From Tubulanus polymorphus (lineage: Eukaryota; Nemertea; Palaeonemertea; Tubulaniformes; Tubulanidae), in contig NC_134029.1 in assembly GCF_964204645.1 (NCBI RefSeq), positions 14,128,850-14,192,849 of the forward strand: a stretch of 64,000 nucleotides of DNA, in the 5' to 3' direction. Numbering within the stretch: position 1 is the stretch's first letter; each line of letters opens with the position of its first letter. Shown here one piece after another: positions 61,201 to 62,155 of the stretch. Position numbers and translations under genes: made by a program. Below the pieces are notes generated by a model. It was not told the origin of the DNA, did not search any database, and worked only from the letters and a program-made list of their open reading frames with translations.

Positions 61201-62155
61201 TTCGTTTAATGACAAAAAGCCTGCTATACTTAAACATCGAACGTAAACGCAATGTTCTATGATGGACCCGCGTCTCGGGCTAAGACGACACTGAATAACC
61301 AGCAATTAATGGCATGTTGAAGGGAGAAGGGCACCTCCGTTCAGCCTCTGGCAGGTAGCTCGAGTGGCTCCGATTTTCTGTGCGCGGTAGTGAGGGGGTG
61401 ACTCCGATTCACCGCCGACTCTCGATGTGTCTGTTCAGGTTTTAATGATAACAGAGATAACAAACGCTCATTATTAGACATTTTTAACATCTATTAATTT
61501 TCTATAAACCATCAAGAAAGCAGATGGCTGACGATAGACTGGTTGCCAGTCTACCATCAGTTGACTGCCAGTGCAGAATTGGACACAGTCAACCAGTCTA
61601 GGTTGATGTGGGACATAATTTTTGTGGGACATAATTTTTGTAGTTAATTCATGGCGAAAAAGGATTTGACATCCTTAAAATATGATTTTTTAAGTCGCGT
61701 AATTTCATAGTGTTGTGCATGCCCAAATAAACTCGAAATCTCATAAACTCAGGAAGTTATGAACTGGGGAACTCATGAACCCAAGATGTCGTCTCAGGGC
61801 TTTCATAATATGGGGTTATCCCTCATTTCTACTGAGTTATTCAGTTTTCCCCTTGTAAGGTCCAAAATCACTCACAGGCCGAAAAATATTTGCCGGTTAA
61901 AGGGTTAAACATAAACATATTATACTGATATGTAGATTGAATGAAGATTTTATGTACTTGAAGGTTGCAGTTGAATTAGAAGCTACCAAAAAACTTTGTG
62001 ACGCTAAGGATCAAGAATTGTTAGCTAGACAAGAGTCCATTAGTAGGCAAAAAGTGGAGTTGGAATCTGCTTTGAAAAGAAGTGATTTGCTCAGGGAAGA
62101 TAATGTTAAATGCCGAGAAGATATGGAAAAAATGAATAAAGAAATTGCAATCAAA
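1105..62155 (+). CDS. large coiled-coil protein gene, nine internal exons spread over the window
   Basis: I place exons at 1105-1211, 1297-1457, 2842-3080, 18912-19079, 26791-26937, 41702-41848, 44496-44879, 57455-57628 and 61964-62155. Each has an AG acceptor and a GT donor. The first two junctions split codons compatibly and all later ones are phase 0, so about 570 codons read through without a stop. The product is rich in Glu, Lys, Gln and Leu with heptad-like spacing (for example ENLQIQLKLKNDLVDRF and QELECDRKKIDIVMNENG) and shows no membrane segment or enzyme motif. This fits an elongated coiled-coil protein of the centrosomal, ciliary or CCDC type, but I do not recognise the family. Start and stop codons lie outside the window. 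Introns reach about 16 kb and hold nearly all the mobile elements. A missed small exon is possible, especially between 57628 and 61964, where the final acceptor is weak. Confidence 0.8.
1297..1457 (+). CDS. coiled-coil gene exon
   Basis: The acceptor TTTTTCAG and a donor GTGTGT bound a frame reading QISELVKEKHLVYAKLKTME and then a segment rich in Met, Leu and Ser. It completes the split glycine codon of the preceding exon and ends with one base of a codon finished by the exon at 2842. Confidence 0.75.
1458..2841. other. intron, no gene seen
   Basis: AT-rich sequence without a convincing exon. Around 1650-1740 it shares phrases (CTAGACACATCT, GGCTATTGCGTT) with a repeat near 19.75-19.88 kb, so part of it is dispersed repeat. 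Confidence 0.5.
2842..3080 (+). CDS. coiled-coil gene exon
   Basis: The acceptor ATTTTTTTCAG and donor GTAAAG enclose 239 bases, which with the carried base make exactly 80 codons. The product contains KAVKAELNAKAKELEIVSHK, an ideal coiled-coil stretch. The open frame extends further upstream, but that part is intronic. Confidence 0.78.
3140..4330 (+). mobile_element. non-LTR retrotransposon fragment: endonuclease domain and linker, no reverse transcriptase
   Basis: Several frames together show an AP-type endonuclease like that of CR1/Jockey-group elements. A TWALDDQDN region stands where SETWL is usual, followed by a GGVAIYI strand, GVLYQ, NVFILGNINIDLIK (normally GDFN), VTEMSATCIDHIY and a TDISDHYS stretch. 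After these comes the basic linker RYEKYRNRLNRLLKAAQKRH. The catalytic Glu of the ET motif is Lys here and the Asp of GDFN is Asn, so the enzyme would be dead. There are at least two frame changes. The element stops abruptly near 4325 before any reverse transcriptase motif, right where the P2X7-domain gene begins, so its 3' part was probably lost to or displaced by that insertion. It lies in the intron after the exon ending at 3080. Confidence 0.75.
4357..6120 (+). CDS. P2X7-ballast-like cysteine-rich protein, four exons, one frameshift
   Basis: Exons 4357-4441, 4762-4930, 5091-5328 and 5955-6120 join in phase and end at TAA. The N-terminus (from ATG at 4357) is acidic and Ser-rich, with SDSSYLVDDSDTLSSS. 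Exon 3 begins DWCECNNC and continues through ETEPESYCCHE, ITAHPGFRSVCLDPWSLEMA and, in exon 4, YGYTGYRRFIQWNYRILGKK and PIPNCVVSQIRETYPDEGGI. This order (C-x-C-x2-C, CC, HPxF, VCL, YR.F..W, PxCVV..IR..YP) matches the zinc-binding C-terminal ballast domain of P2X7 receptors, known as a free-standing domain in many invertebrates. No channel segments are present. One extra base near 5172 breaks the frame between CCHE and KMEEFS, so this copy may be a pseudogene or carry a sequencing indel. It converges with transposon-type exons at 6359-6993, suggesting it belongs to a mobile element. Confidence 0.72.
6359..6993 (-). pseudogene. C-terminal exons of a transposon-type protein (FHS..PK family)
   Basis: Reading the minus strand, an acceptor TTTGCAG at 6994-7000 opens an exon (6993 to 6821) coding VLKDVKQLS, then TSGVESFHSLLNHMAPKMLH and FSYHGIEGK before a GTAAAT donor. 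A second exon near 6726 to about 6590 gives HHNENVWRKQAKTKQGDDRY followed by a PKFMKG segment. A third (about 6510 to 6410) gives DYITPLMACVCDHVV. The combination of LS..TS..E.FHS.LNH.APK, then HxNEN..R.QA.T, then RY.I.YPK..KG is one I associate with animal uncharacterised transposon-derived proteins, perhaps Kolobok-like. The Glu in TSGVESFHS could be a catalytic acidic residue, which is inference. The splice phase between the first two exons does not match by hand, so the copy is probably decayed. The upstream catalytic exons are not seen. It converges on the P2X7-domain gene. Confidence 0.55.
6635..8673. repeat. tandem duplication, two 1,019-bp copies
   Basis: Copy one is 6635-7653 and copy two 7654 to about 8673. 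They are identical except for a handful of substitutions, for example AATCTGCAAAC against AATCTACAAAC near 6993 and 8012. Each contains the FHS..PK exon on the minus strand and a copy of the GCTGC-TTT-GCAGC motif (about 7363-7392 and 8382-8411). Very low divergence means a recent event or an assembly duplication of two haplotypes. Confidence 0.93.
7771..8012 (-). pseudogene. duplicate copy of the FHS..PK transposon-type exon
   Basis: Same exon as at 6821-6993, inside the second copy of the 1,019-bp duplication. The exon runs from 8012 to 7840, with the acceptor now reading TTTGTAG. The downstream exon is copied only as far as PKFM, where the repeat boundary at 7654 cuts it, so this copy lacks the last exons unless it splices on to those of copy one. 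Confidence 0.6.
8674..9990. other. no confident gene; one possible minus-strand terminal exon
   Basis: Mostly AT-rich unique-looking sequence. On the minus strand a TTTTGCAG acceptor near 9435 opens 33 codons beginning SNGYDADSNVKRMQLDGQGQ and ending at TAG near 9331. This could be a last exon of an unknown gene, but there is no second line of support. Confidence 0.3.
10000..10470. repeat. inverted and tandem repeats of a TCACGTACGG-containing unit
   Basis: Two tandem copies of about 112 bp begin near 10261 and 10373 with AACTCACGTAC and share GGGAACTCACGTACGGTTAA and CAGTCACGTACG. A third copy, diverged and inverted, lies at about 10010-10075 (CTGTACGTGACTGTATGG, AGGTTAGCCGTATGTGAGT). The arrangement, inverted ends about 185 bp apart with one end duplicated, looks like a small foldback or MITE-type element. 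No target duplication was identified. Confidence 0.65.
11040..11230. repeat. dispersed repeat copy (partner at 18060-18240)
   Basis: Shares GAAGTGAGCTGAAGG, ATCATAC-GATTGTATCGGC and GGCAAGGTAA-type phrases in the same order as 18060-18240, same orientation, at roughly 75 to 80 percent identity by eye. Followed immediately by a variant of the GCAGC hairpin motif with CGATAACGGGTTTCTG. Confidence 0.65.
11797..13055 (-). mobile_element. non-LTR retrotransposon, endonuclease joined to a partial reverse transcriptase by internal deletion
   Basis: From 13037 downward the frame gives an AP endonuclease with ICLSETWTD (catalytic Glu kept), KGGGGVGLLI, LIIGVLYRE and VTEHSATVIDNIL, although the GDFN motif reads GDYSK. 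Near 12300-12330 the sequence jumps to reverse transcriptase: LSWFHNLLDRKQAVKF, GVKRGSILGPLLFLIYIND, then FVDDSNFF in place of FADD, and the thumb region LLQWFRANRLSVNIDKT ending by 11797. Most of the fingers between endonuclease and the GSILGP motif is missing. Stops and frame changes separate the segments. The VTE-SAT-ID phrase resembles the 3.1-4.3 kb fragment, so the two may be related CR1/Jockey-group elements. Dead copy. Confidence 0.8.
13480..14336. repeat. 31-bp minisatellite array
   Basis: More than 20 units of 31 bp containing GACAATTCATTATTTTGG followed by TTTTGTCGCCCGC. Variation between ATTCATTA and ATTCAATA and between TTTTGTC and TTTTATC alternates among units. A non-repeat spacer (from CCCACTTTATTAGC, about 14126-14208) recurs about 202 bp later after five more units, so a block of array plus spacer was duplicated. 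Because 31 is not a multiple of three and no frame contains a stop, long spurious ORFs run through the array. Confidence 0.95.
14542..14955. repeat. large imperfect palindrome
   Basis: The left arm (14542-14680) and right arm (14843-14955) are inverted copies, with the longest shared run around GAGTTGTCGCGTTCCAACTC. The about 160-bp centre includes GTCGACTTG and further AT-GTCGAC words. Transcribed, it would form a long hairpin. Confidence 0.85.
15701..16796. mobile_element. non-autonomous DNA element with hAT-like ends
   Basis: The ends are exact inverted copies of CCAGGGGCGTAGCCACC (15701-15717 and 16780-16796). A start of CAGGGGCG is typical of hAT-group elements. GGTGCGACA words follow both ends. 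The interior has no transposase. I could not match an 8-bp target duplication (TTGGTATC on the left, GTTTCCTC on the right), so this may be a composite of two half elements. Confidence 0.6.
16797..18059. other. no gene seen; contains a GCTGC-TTT-GCAGC motif
   Basis: Intronic sequence without a supported exon. The motif AGAAACCCGTTATCGCTGC is at 17094-17112, continuing TTTGCAGCTATATTTT. Confidence 0.5.
18060..18240. repeat. dispersed repeat copy (partner at 11040-11230)
   Basis: Second copy of the repeat described at 11040, collinear and in the same orientation. Short ORFs read through both copies on the minus strand but their translations diverge, so this is not a conserved coding region. 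Confidence 0.6.
18912..19079 (+). CDS. coiled-coil gene exon
   Basis: The acceptor GTCATTTCAG and donor GTAGTG bound 56 codons in phase 0, beginning MRSSQGEVSFWQEKSFHLNA and continuing as charged coiled coil. About 15.8 kb of intron filled with repeats and retroelement fragments precedes it. Confidence 0.75.
19200..20338. repeat. dispersed repeat with ATGGCCGCC-type blocks, split by the downstream transposon
   Basis: Blocks such as TAGGTCATCCAAGATGGCC, CTCTACAGGCTAAAG and CCCTATTGTTTTTG recur at 63.05-63.44 kb. The 3' part (GATACCTAAGCATAT) continues on the far side of the 20.34-25.61 kb element as TCTGTTACCACAATGAATTA, matching the uninterrupted copy near 40.78 kb. Confidence 0.7.
20339..25606 (-). 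mobile_element. 5.27-kb DNA transposon with 26-bp inverted ends and ATAT target duplication
   Basis: Left end 20339-20364 (GGCAGATTGCAC...) and right end 25581-25606 are inverted copies differing by two adjacent bases. ATAT flanks both sides (20335-20338 and 25607-25610). The paralogous repeat near 40.78 kb reads CTATGCATATTTTCTTACCA without the element, supporting a 4-bp duplication of ATAT. Subterminal regions hold many ACGTTCG or CGAACGTA words (about 20.86-20.92 and 24.6-25.5 kb), plausible transposase binding sites. It encodes one two-exon transposase on the minus strand. The family looks Sola-like to me (4-bp duplication would suit Sola2), but that naming is uncertain. Confidence 0.85.
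21668..24465 (-). pseudogene. DDE transposase of the 5.27-kb element (Sola-like), about 900 codons with stops and frameshifts
   Basis: Exon 1 runs from about 24465 (MSSRTSYYRNL, then PEKYALYLEQQ, a very basic coiled segment) to a GTAAGT donor after 22004. Exon 2 runs from 21934 to the stop at 21668. In order it has the basic N-terminus, a helix-turn-helix-like block (YLSKEYAVSRKTLTNAIK), a Cys motif (VCTCVHCENL), CVKGSC, then the catalytic core with VVIISDDANHDFN and VVVFSDGCSSQFKGKGTFAD, and YGSEHGKGEGDGEIG. Exon 2 starts VGEYHAVCFDRVYYIG and ends with a WPRR stretch, a typical C-terminal module of this family. Breaks: in-frame TAG at 23950-23952, TAA at 23250-23252, TGA at 21884-21886, a frame change at the A8 run 23846-23853, and another near 23105-23125. 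Candidate catalytic acids are the Asp residues of ISDD and FSDG. Confidence 0.78.
25615..26205. repeat. dispersed repeat with internal tandem units (partner at 40780-41035)
   Basis: The phrase TTTGTTACCACAATGAATTA plus GTAGCTTATAACGTGTTCTA occurs twice about 60 bp apart. A block with GGTCACCAGGGGGC and GTTGAATAGTA recurs four times. The 3' end (ACCACTTCCCAAGTGGGCAT then TGTCCCTGGACCCCTAGTTT) is shared with the copy ending at 41035, and more weakly with 18825-18880. Confidence 0.75.
26206..27689. other. intron around the exon at 26791, no other gene seen
   Basis: A run of short GACGTCGCTTT- and GATGTCGCTT-like phrases near 26620-26740 suggests a small degenerate tandem repeat of about 30 bp. 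Apart from the exon 26791-26937 nothing coding is supported. Confidence 0.45.
26791..26937 (+). CDS. coiled-coil gene exon
   Basis: The acceptor TTTTCTTCTAG and donor GTAAAT bound 49 codons in phase 0. The product contains KESQLLELTVKYNDLEDNLF. It was too short to stand out as an ORF but joins in frame to both neighbouring exons. Confidence 0.72.
27692..28881. mobile_element. TA-flanked inverted-repeat element, copy 1
   Basis: The left end AAGGGCAAATGCCATCAAAA and the right end TTTTGATGGCAGTTGCCCTT are inverted copies, with TA at 27690-27691 and 28882-28883. Its right half matches, in reverse orientation, the element at 56498-57387 (for example TAATTTATGGCTAATTAG and GATGTTTATTTTATCC). No transposase is present. 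A TA duplication fits a Tc1/mariner-type MITE. Confidence 0.7.
28885..31050. other. no supported gene
   Basis: Contains the dispersed repeat at 29940-30310, an 11-base G run near 30583-30593 and a partial GAAACCCGTTATCG motif at 30923. Short ORFs on both strands show no recognisable domain or splice support. Confidence 0.4.
29940..30310. repeat. dispersed repeat (partners at 45262-45520 and 47395-47470)
   Basis: GGTCTGTTTG..., GTGGCCTAGTTTAAGTTT and CCAATAAGCTGC match 45262-45520 in order. GAGATGACGCTCTGGACGAAGTT continues into a segment whose counterpart is at about 47400. Orientation is the same. Confidence 0.65.
31054..31331. mobile_element. 278-bp MITE with GGGCC ends
   Basis: The ends GGGCCGACTCTATTATC (31054-31070) and GATAATAGAGTCGGCCC (31315-31331) are perfect inverted copies. 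ATT flanks both sides (31051-31053 and 31332-31334). The inner parts are also partly inverted around ATCCGGATAT words. A fragment AATAGAGTCGGC also occurs at 45932. A 3-bp duplication with a GGGCC start is reminiscent of PIF/Harbinger MITEs, though the usual TWA target is not seen. Confidence 0.75.
31340..32600. other. no supported gene
   Basis: AT-rich sequence without recognised repeats or exons. It probably includes the 5' non-coding part of the P-superfamily element that follows, whose outer end I could not locate. Confidence 0.4.
34008..34103 (-). repeat. 3' LTR of the Ty3 element
   Basis: 96 bp with TG...CA ends in element orientation, preceded on the minus strand by a polypurine-type tract. 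Differs from the other LTR at GATGTATAG against GATATATAG. Confidence 0.92.
34443..35902 (-). pseudogene. RNase H tail and integrase region of the Ty3 element
   Basis: YKPGKLMYVADALSR (35860 region) ends RNase H. A frame change lies at a short tandem CATAACTGG repeat near 35740. The integrase zinc part has EIVHESHFGIVKCKQSRARD and CKICLETRN. The core shows VACDLFHF, then YSDNGPQFTSRDF and SNGQAERFVQTVKNMLKKA, giving the D, D and E acids. A Trp codon is TGA at 35470-35472 and another frame change lies near 35255. The C-terminus is Pro-rich and ends at 34443. Confidence 0.88.
35930..37111 (-). pseudogene. reverse transcriptase and RNase H region of the Ty3 element
   Basis: The linker before the polymerase contains GLGCLPGEHHIELDPTVPPV (from 37111). 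Polymerase motifs follow in changing frames: FNAPFGRYRYLR near 36640-36680 and the catalytic CIVDDVLL, where YVDD is usual, then RFLGMVEYLGKFIPNLSG. RNase H has GLGAVLLQEGK, IERELLAVVVG and TIETDHKSL. Stops and frame changes occur near 36650, 36412, 36120 and in-frame TAA at 35930-35932. Confidence 0.85.
37205..38220 (-). pseudogene. gag and protease region of the Ty3 element
   Basis: Starts MDMASKNLAESWREFEQGFD at 38220, typical of Mag-lineage gag, and continues after a break near 37980 with RSQERGENIDTYVTDLRSKA. The nucleocapsid has paired CCHC-like motifs (CRNCNSKHDYGKCPAYGK and CFNCKGLNYFSKCCC, the second irregular). The protease follows with VELDTGAQANVLP. A stop near 37984 separates the two halves, so gag is not continuous in this copy. 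Confidence 0.85.
38313..38408 (-). repeat. 5' LTR of the Ty3 element
   Basis: 96 bp matching the other LTR except one base. The primer-binding site follows directly on the minus strand. Bounded by the CTGGA duplication. Confidence 0.92.
38984..39414. other. tail of the P-type element; CCGTATTTTCCGG repeat
   Basis: Immediately after the last recognised P-transposase exon comes CCGTATTTTCCGGCC, followed by three copies of CCAATAAGCCGA-type words (about 38999-39086). This resembles the end motif of widespread animal MITEs (pogo or Tigger related, from memory). Its insertion or a deletion here would explain the missing C-terminal exons. The rest is non-coding. Confidence 0.45.
39415..40257 (-). 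pseudogene. unrecognised two-exon gene, convergent with the P-type transposase
   Basis: ATG at 40257 opens MTESIYLIDICKDVKDKM, but the frame changes at an A run near 40193 and again near 40040. The well-supported part is RRGNTEAQKKLRKLRVLSK, then KGRLYILKPEFMDMVKSIDT and NVTELQKHKKRI, up to a G|GTAAGT donor (exon end 39704). Exon 2 starts at 39609 after TTTTTTCAG with LTTDKVLPNKDLEAVFVGLV and ends at TAA (39415), phase 0 on both sides. I do not recognise the product. Its position, tail to tail with a P-superfamily transposase, mirrors the gene pair at 49.2-53.6 kb, but I see no clear similarity between the two partner proteins. It could be part of another element altogether. Confidence 0.5.
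40780..41035. repeat. dispersed repeat, partner of 25615-26205 and empty site for the 20.3-25.6 kb element
   Basis: TACCTATGCATATTTTCTTA then CCACAATCAATTGCAAAGTT, GGTCACCAGGGGGC and TGTCCCTGGACCCCTAGTTT match the other copy in order. At CTATGCATATTTT it is uninterrupted, where the other copy has the 5.27-kb transposon. Confidence 0.8.
41702..41848 (+). CDS. coiled-coil gene exon
   Basis: The acceptor TTGTAATTCAG and donor GTTTGT enclose 49 codons in phase 0, reading VENLQIQLKLKNDLVDRF then QNMQQNLEAVHNELIEKTAE. It has the same length as the preceding exon and similar heptad content. Confidence 0.75.
42113..44165. repeat. inverted repeats about 100 bp long flanking a 1.8-kb interior
   Basis: The left arm (42113-42215) shares CATAACCGTT, TTAATTGAGTAAATTA and GTGAGTAAGTAATTA with the reverse complement of about 44035-44165, at roughly 80 percent. 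The interior includes two diverged copies of an about 340-bp unit (42240-42420 and 42600-42770) and the dispersed repeat at 42985. No transposase seen. Could be a diverged non-autonomous DNA element. Confidence 0.6.
42985..43655. repeat. dispersed repeat copy (partner at 55195-55885)
   Basis: Shares AAAGCAAAGACTCCT, ATGATTGGCTTAGCCGCAGA, CAGCAGGTGTTCACGTGAAC and the ending GCCCCTTGGGGCTCTTGTT with 55195-55885, same order and orientation, at about 85 percent identity by eye. Confidence 0.85.
44496..44879 (+). CDS. coiled-coil gene exon, longest in window
   Basis: A long T tract and GCTAG acceptor precede 128 codons in phase 0, ending at GTAAGT. The product is continuous coiled coil with blocks such as NELERQVMDLEAHNLRITHE and EKMKLKEELQETKQVLAKE. 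This is the clearest host exon in the window. Confidence 0.85.
44880..49160. other. intron, no supported gene
   Basis: Holds a dispersed repeat at 45262-45520 (partner 29940-30180), a segment at 45050-45180 found inverted at 56375-56500, and another repeat piece at 47395-47470. An AAGGTAACCTTAAAATATT palindrome lies near 46608. Nothing coding is supported. Confidence 0.45.
49161..50644 (+). CDS. unrecognised protein with YAAGYIP motif, three exons, convergent with a P-type transposase
   Basis: Exons 49161-49296, 49433-49490 and 49671-50644 join in phase. The N-terminus is acidic (MAAGYCSDAEISDTEFDEED). The main exon carries LLHKSLKIIEENRLFAY, then ALRYAAGYIPHALIKYYSRL, FWIKAVDRGGLFQVKDSVYN, WKTLTRFVSDENLSRNLLRR and the C-terminal VSKKGEKSLRKVLANKN. 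One extra base near 50020 breaks the frame between the KGLN and IDKRYES segments. Proteins with Y.AGYIP and SKKGE..LRK motifs are, as I recall, abundant and uncharacterised in invertebrate genomes. I assign no function. The stop is only about 80 bp from the end of the transposase on the other strand, and the two stops face each other, so both probably belong to one DNA transposon. Confidence 0.72.
50725..53607 (-). pseudogene. P-superfamily (THAP9-like) transposase with RAG1-N-terminus-like zinc module, five exons
   Basis: Exons on the minus strand: 53607-51857, 51757-51596, 51503-51314, 51234-51102 and 51020-50725. Order of domains: DVCRLCGLSAANN with FGIDFTTDTAGIHPDFICNL (a C-x2-C...HP..IC..C zinc module), a CCGNPDF...RCDACKTFRG cysteine region, a coiled coil, the THAP9-like helix-turn-helix (MRWHPLIIKWCIALRHKS), the RNase H core with VCLLYDEMKIKSELIY (first Asp) and FVSDGATPN (second Asp), the insertion domain (KPIKWTQLLRLVEGEVG, ATRMHVNLAAQ), EFIPFLDEWEGEK, and the P-type C-terminus YFLSEKLSQDPLEEHFSKQR. 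Breaks: frame change near 53155, TGA at 52001-52003, frame change near 51390, TAA at 50989-50991. No THAP domain is present. Confidence 0.85.
53034..54733. repeat. 850-bp tandem duplication covering the 5' end of the P-type transposase
   Basis: Segment 53034-53883 is followed directly by an apparently identical copy, 53884-54733. The copied unit contains the transposase start, the zinc module, the frame change near 53155 and about 270 bp of upstream DNA. The junction reads TTTTATGGTATAACATCACC, joining upstream DNA to the transposase interior. Confidence 0.93.
54005..54457 (-). pseudogene. duplicate 5' end of the P-type transposase (zinc module only)
   Basis: Identical in sequence to 53155-53607, coding the CRLCG...HPDFICNLC module up to a stop. 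Beyond the unit end it runs into duplicated upstream DNA, so it cannot make the catalytic part unless spliced over the first copy. Confidence 0.85.
54734..55194. other. no supported gene
   Basis: Flanking DNA of the P-type element. It contains a short tandem CAGCGGTGACCCAGTT repeat near 55020-55055. The outer terminal repeats of the P-type element could not be located here. Confidence 0.4.
55195..55885. repeat. dispersed repeat copy (partner at 42985-43655)
   Basis: Second copy of the repeat at 42985. It has a small local duplication of the TCCAATTCAATTTTA segment near 55577-55630 that the other copy lacks. Confidence 0.85.
56809..57002 (+). mobile_element. 194-bp retroposon with 14-bp target duplication and hammerhead-like core
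   Basis: The duplication TAAGATAAACATCA lies at 56795-56808 and 57003-57016. The related element at 27692-28881 has the site only once (28621-28636, reverse strand, diverged), so the 194 bp are an insertion. It contains an internal inverted repeat GATAAAATCCCACTATTTA (56813-56831 and 56945-56963) and a hammerhead-ribozyme-like motif at 56844-56886. A 14-bp duplication of irregular sequence fits target-primed reverse transcription. Hammerheads occur in Penelope-like elements and retrozymes. No protein is encoded. Confidence 0.75.
56844..56886 (+). ncRNA. hammerhead ribozyme-like motif
   Basis: The core reads CTGACGA (matching CUGANGA) at 56848-56854, a hairpin GATCTC/GAGATC as stem II, then GAAAC directly followed by the GTC cleavage triplet (56874-56881). 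ACAC before the core pairs with GTGT after GTC as stem I. Stem III would be only AC/GT, with no loop in a monomer, but ACGT is self-complementary, so a dimer could form it, as known for some short-stem-III hammerheads. This is prediction by eye only. Confidence 0.55.
57455..57628 (+). CDS. coiled-coil gene exon
   Basis: The acceptor TCTTTTTCAG and donor GTAAAA bound 58 codons in phase 0, starting ITAQECVSFKQQKESLSLDL. It lies only about 65 bp after the end of a TA-flanked transposon copy (56498-57387). Confidence 0.75.
58512..61904. mobile_element. 3.4-kb piggyBac-like non-autonomous element with TTAA flanks
   Basis: Ends CCCTTTAACCGGCAA (58512-58526) and its exact inverted copy (61890-61904) are flanked by TTAA (58508-58511, 61905-61908). 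CCC ends at TTAA are the piggyBac signature. No transposase ORF is present. The interior has further inverted pairs: 58745-58970 against 60660-60870, and 59865-60030 against 60500-60665. It sits in the intron before the exon at 61964. Confidence 0.8.
58745..60870. repeat. nested inverted repeats inside the piggyBac-like element
   Basis: CATTCCCGCCAAAAATCAGC, TTTGACAAAATGTCATAGTA and CAGGGGGCGACACTGTACGG near 58775-58915 recur inverted at 60715-60855. A second pair shares TTTCAAAACTGGGTCATGTC (59985 region) and its inverse near 60520. They are arms of a second, inner inverted element of about 2.1 kb, probably nested. Confidence 0.85.
61964..62155 (+). CDS. coiled-coil gene exon (last seen)
   Basis: From GTTGCAGTTG to the donor GTAAGT there are 64 codons in phase 0, beginning VAVELEATKKLCDAKDQELL. 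The acceptor TACTTGAAG has a poor pyrimidine tract. An alternative acceptor at 61935 would need a two-base carry-over that the previous exon does not supply. A piggyBac-like element ends only 60 bp upstream. Later exons lie beyond the window. Confidence 0.65.
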
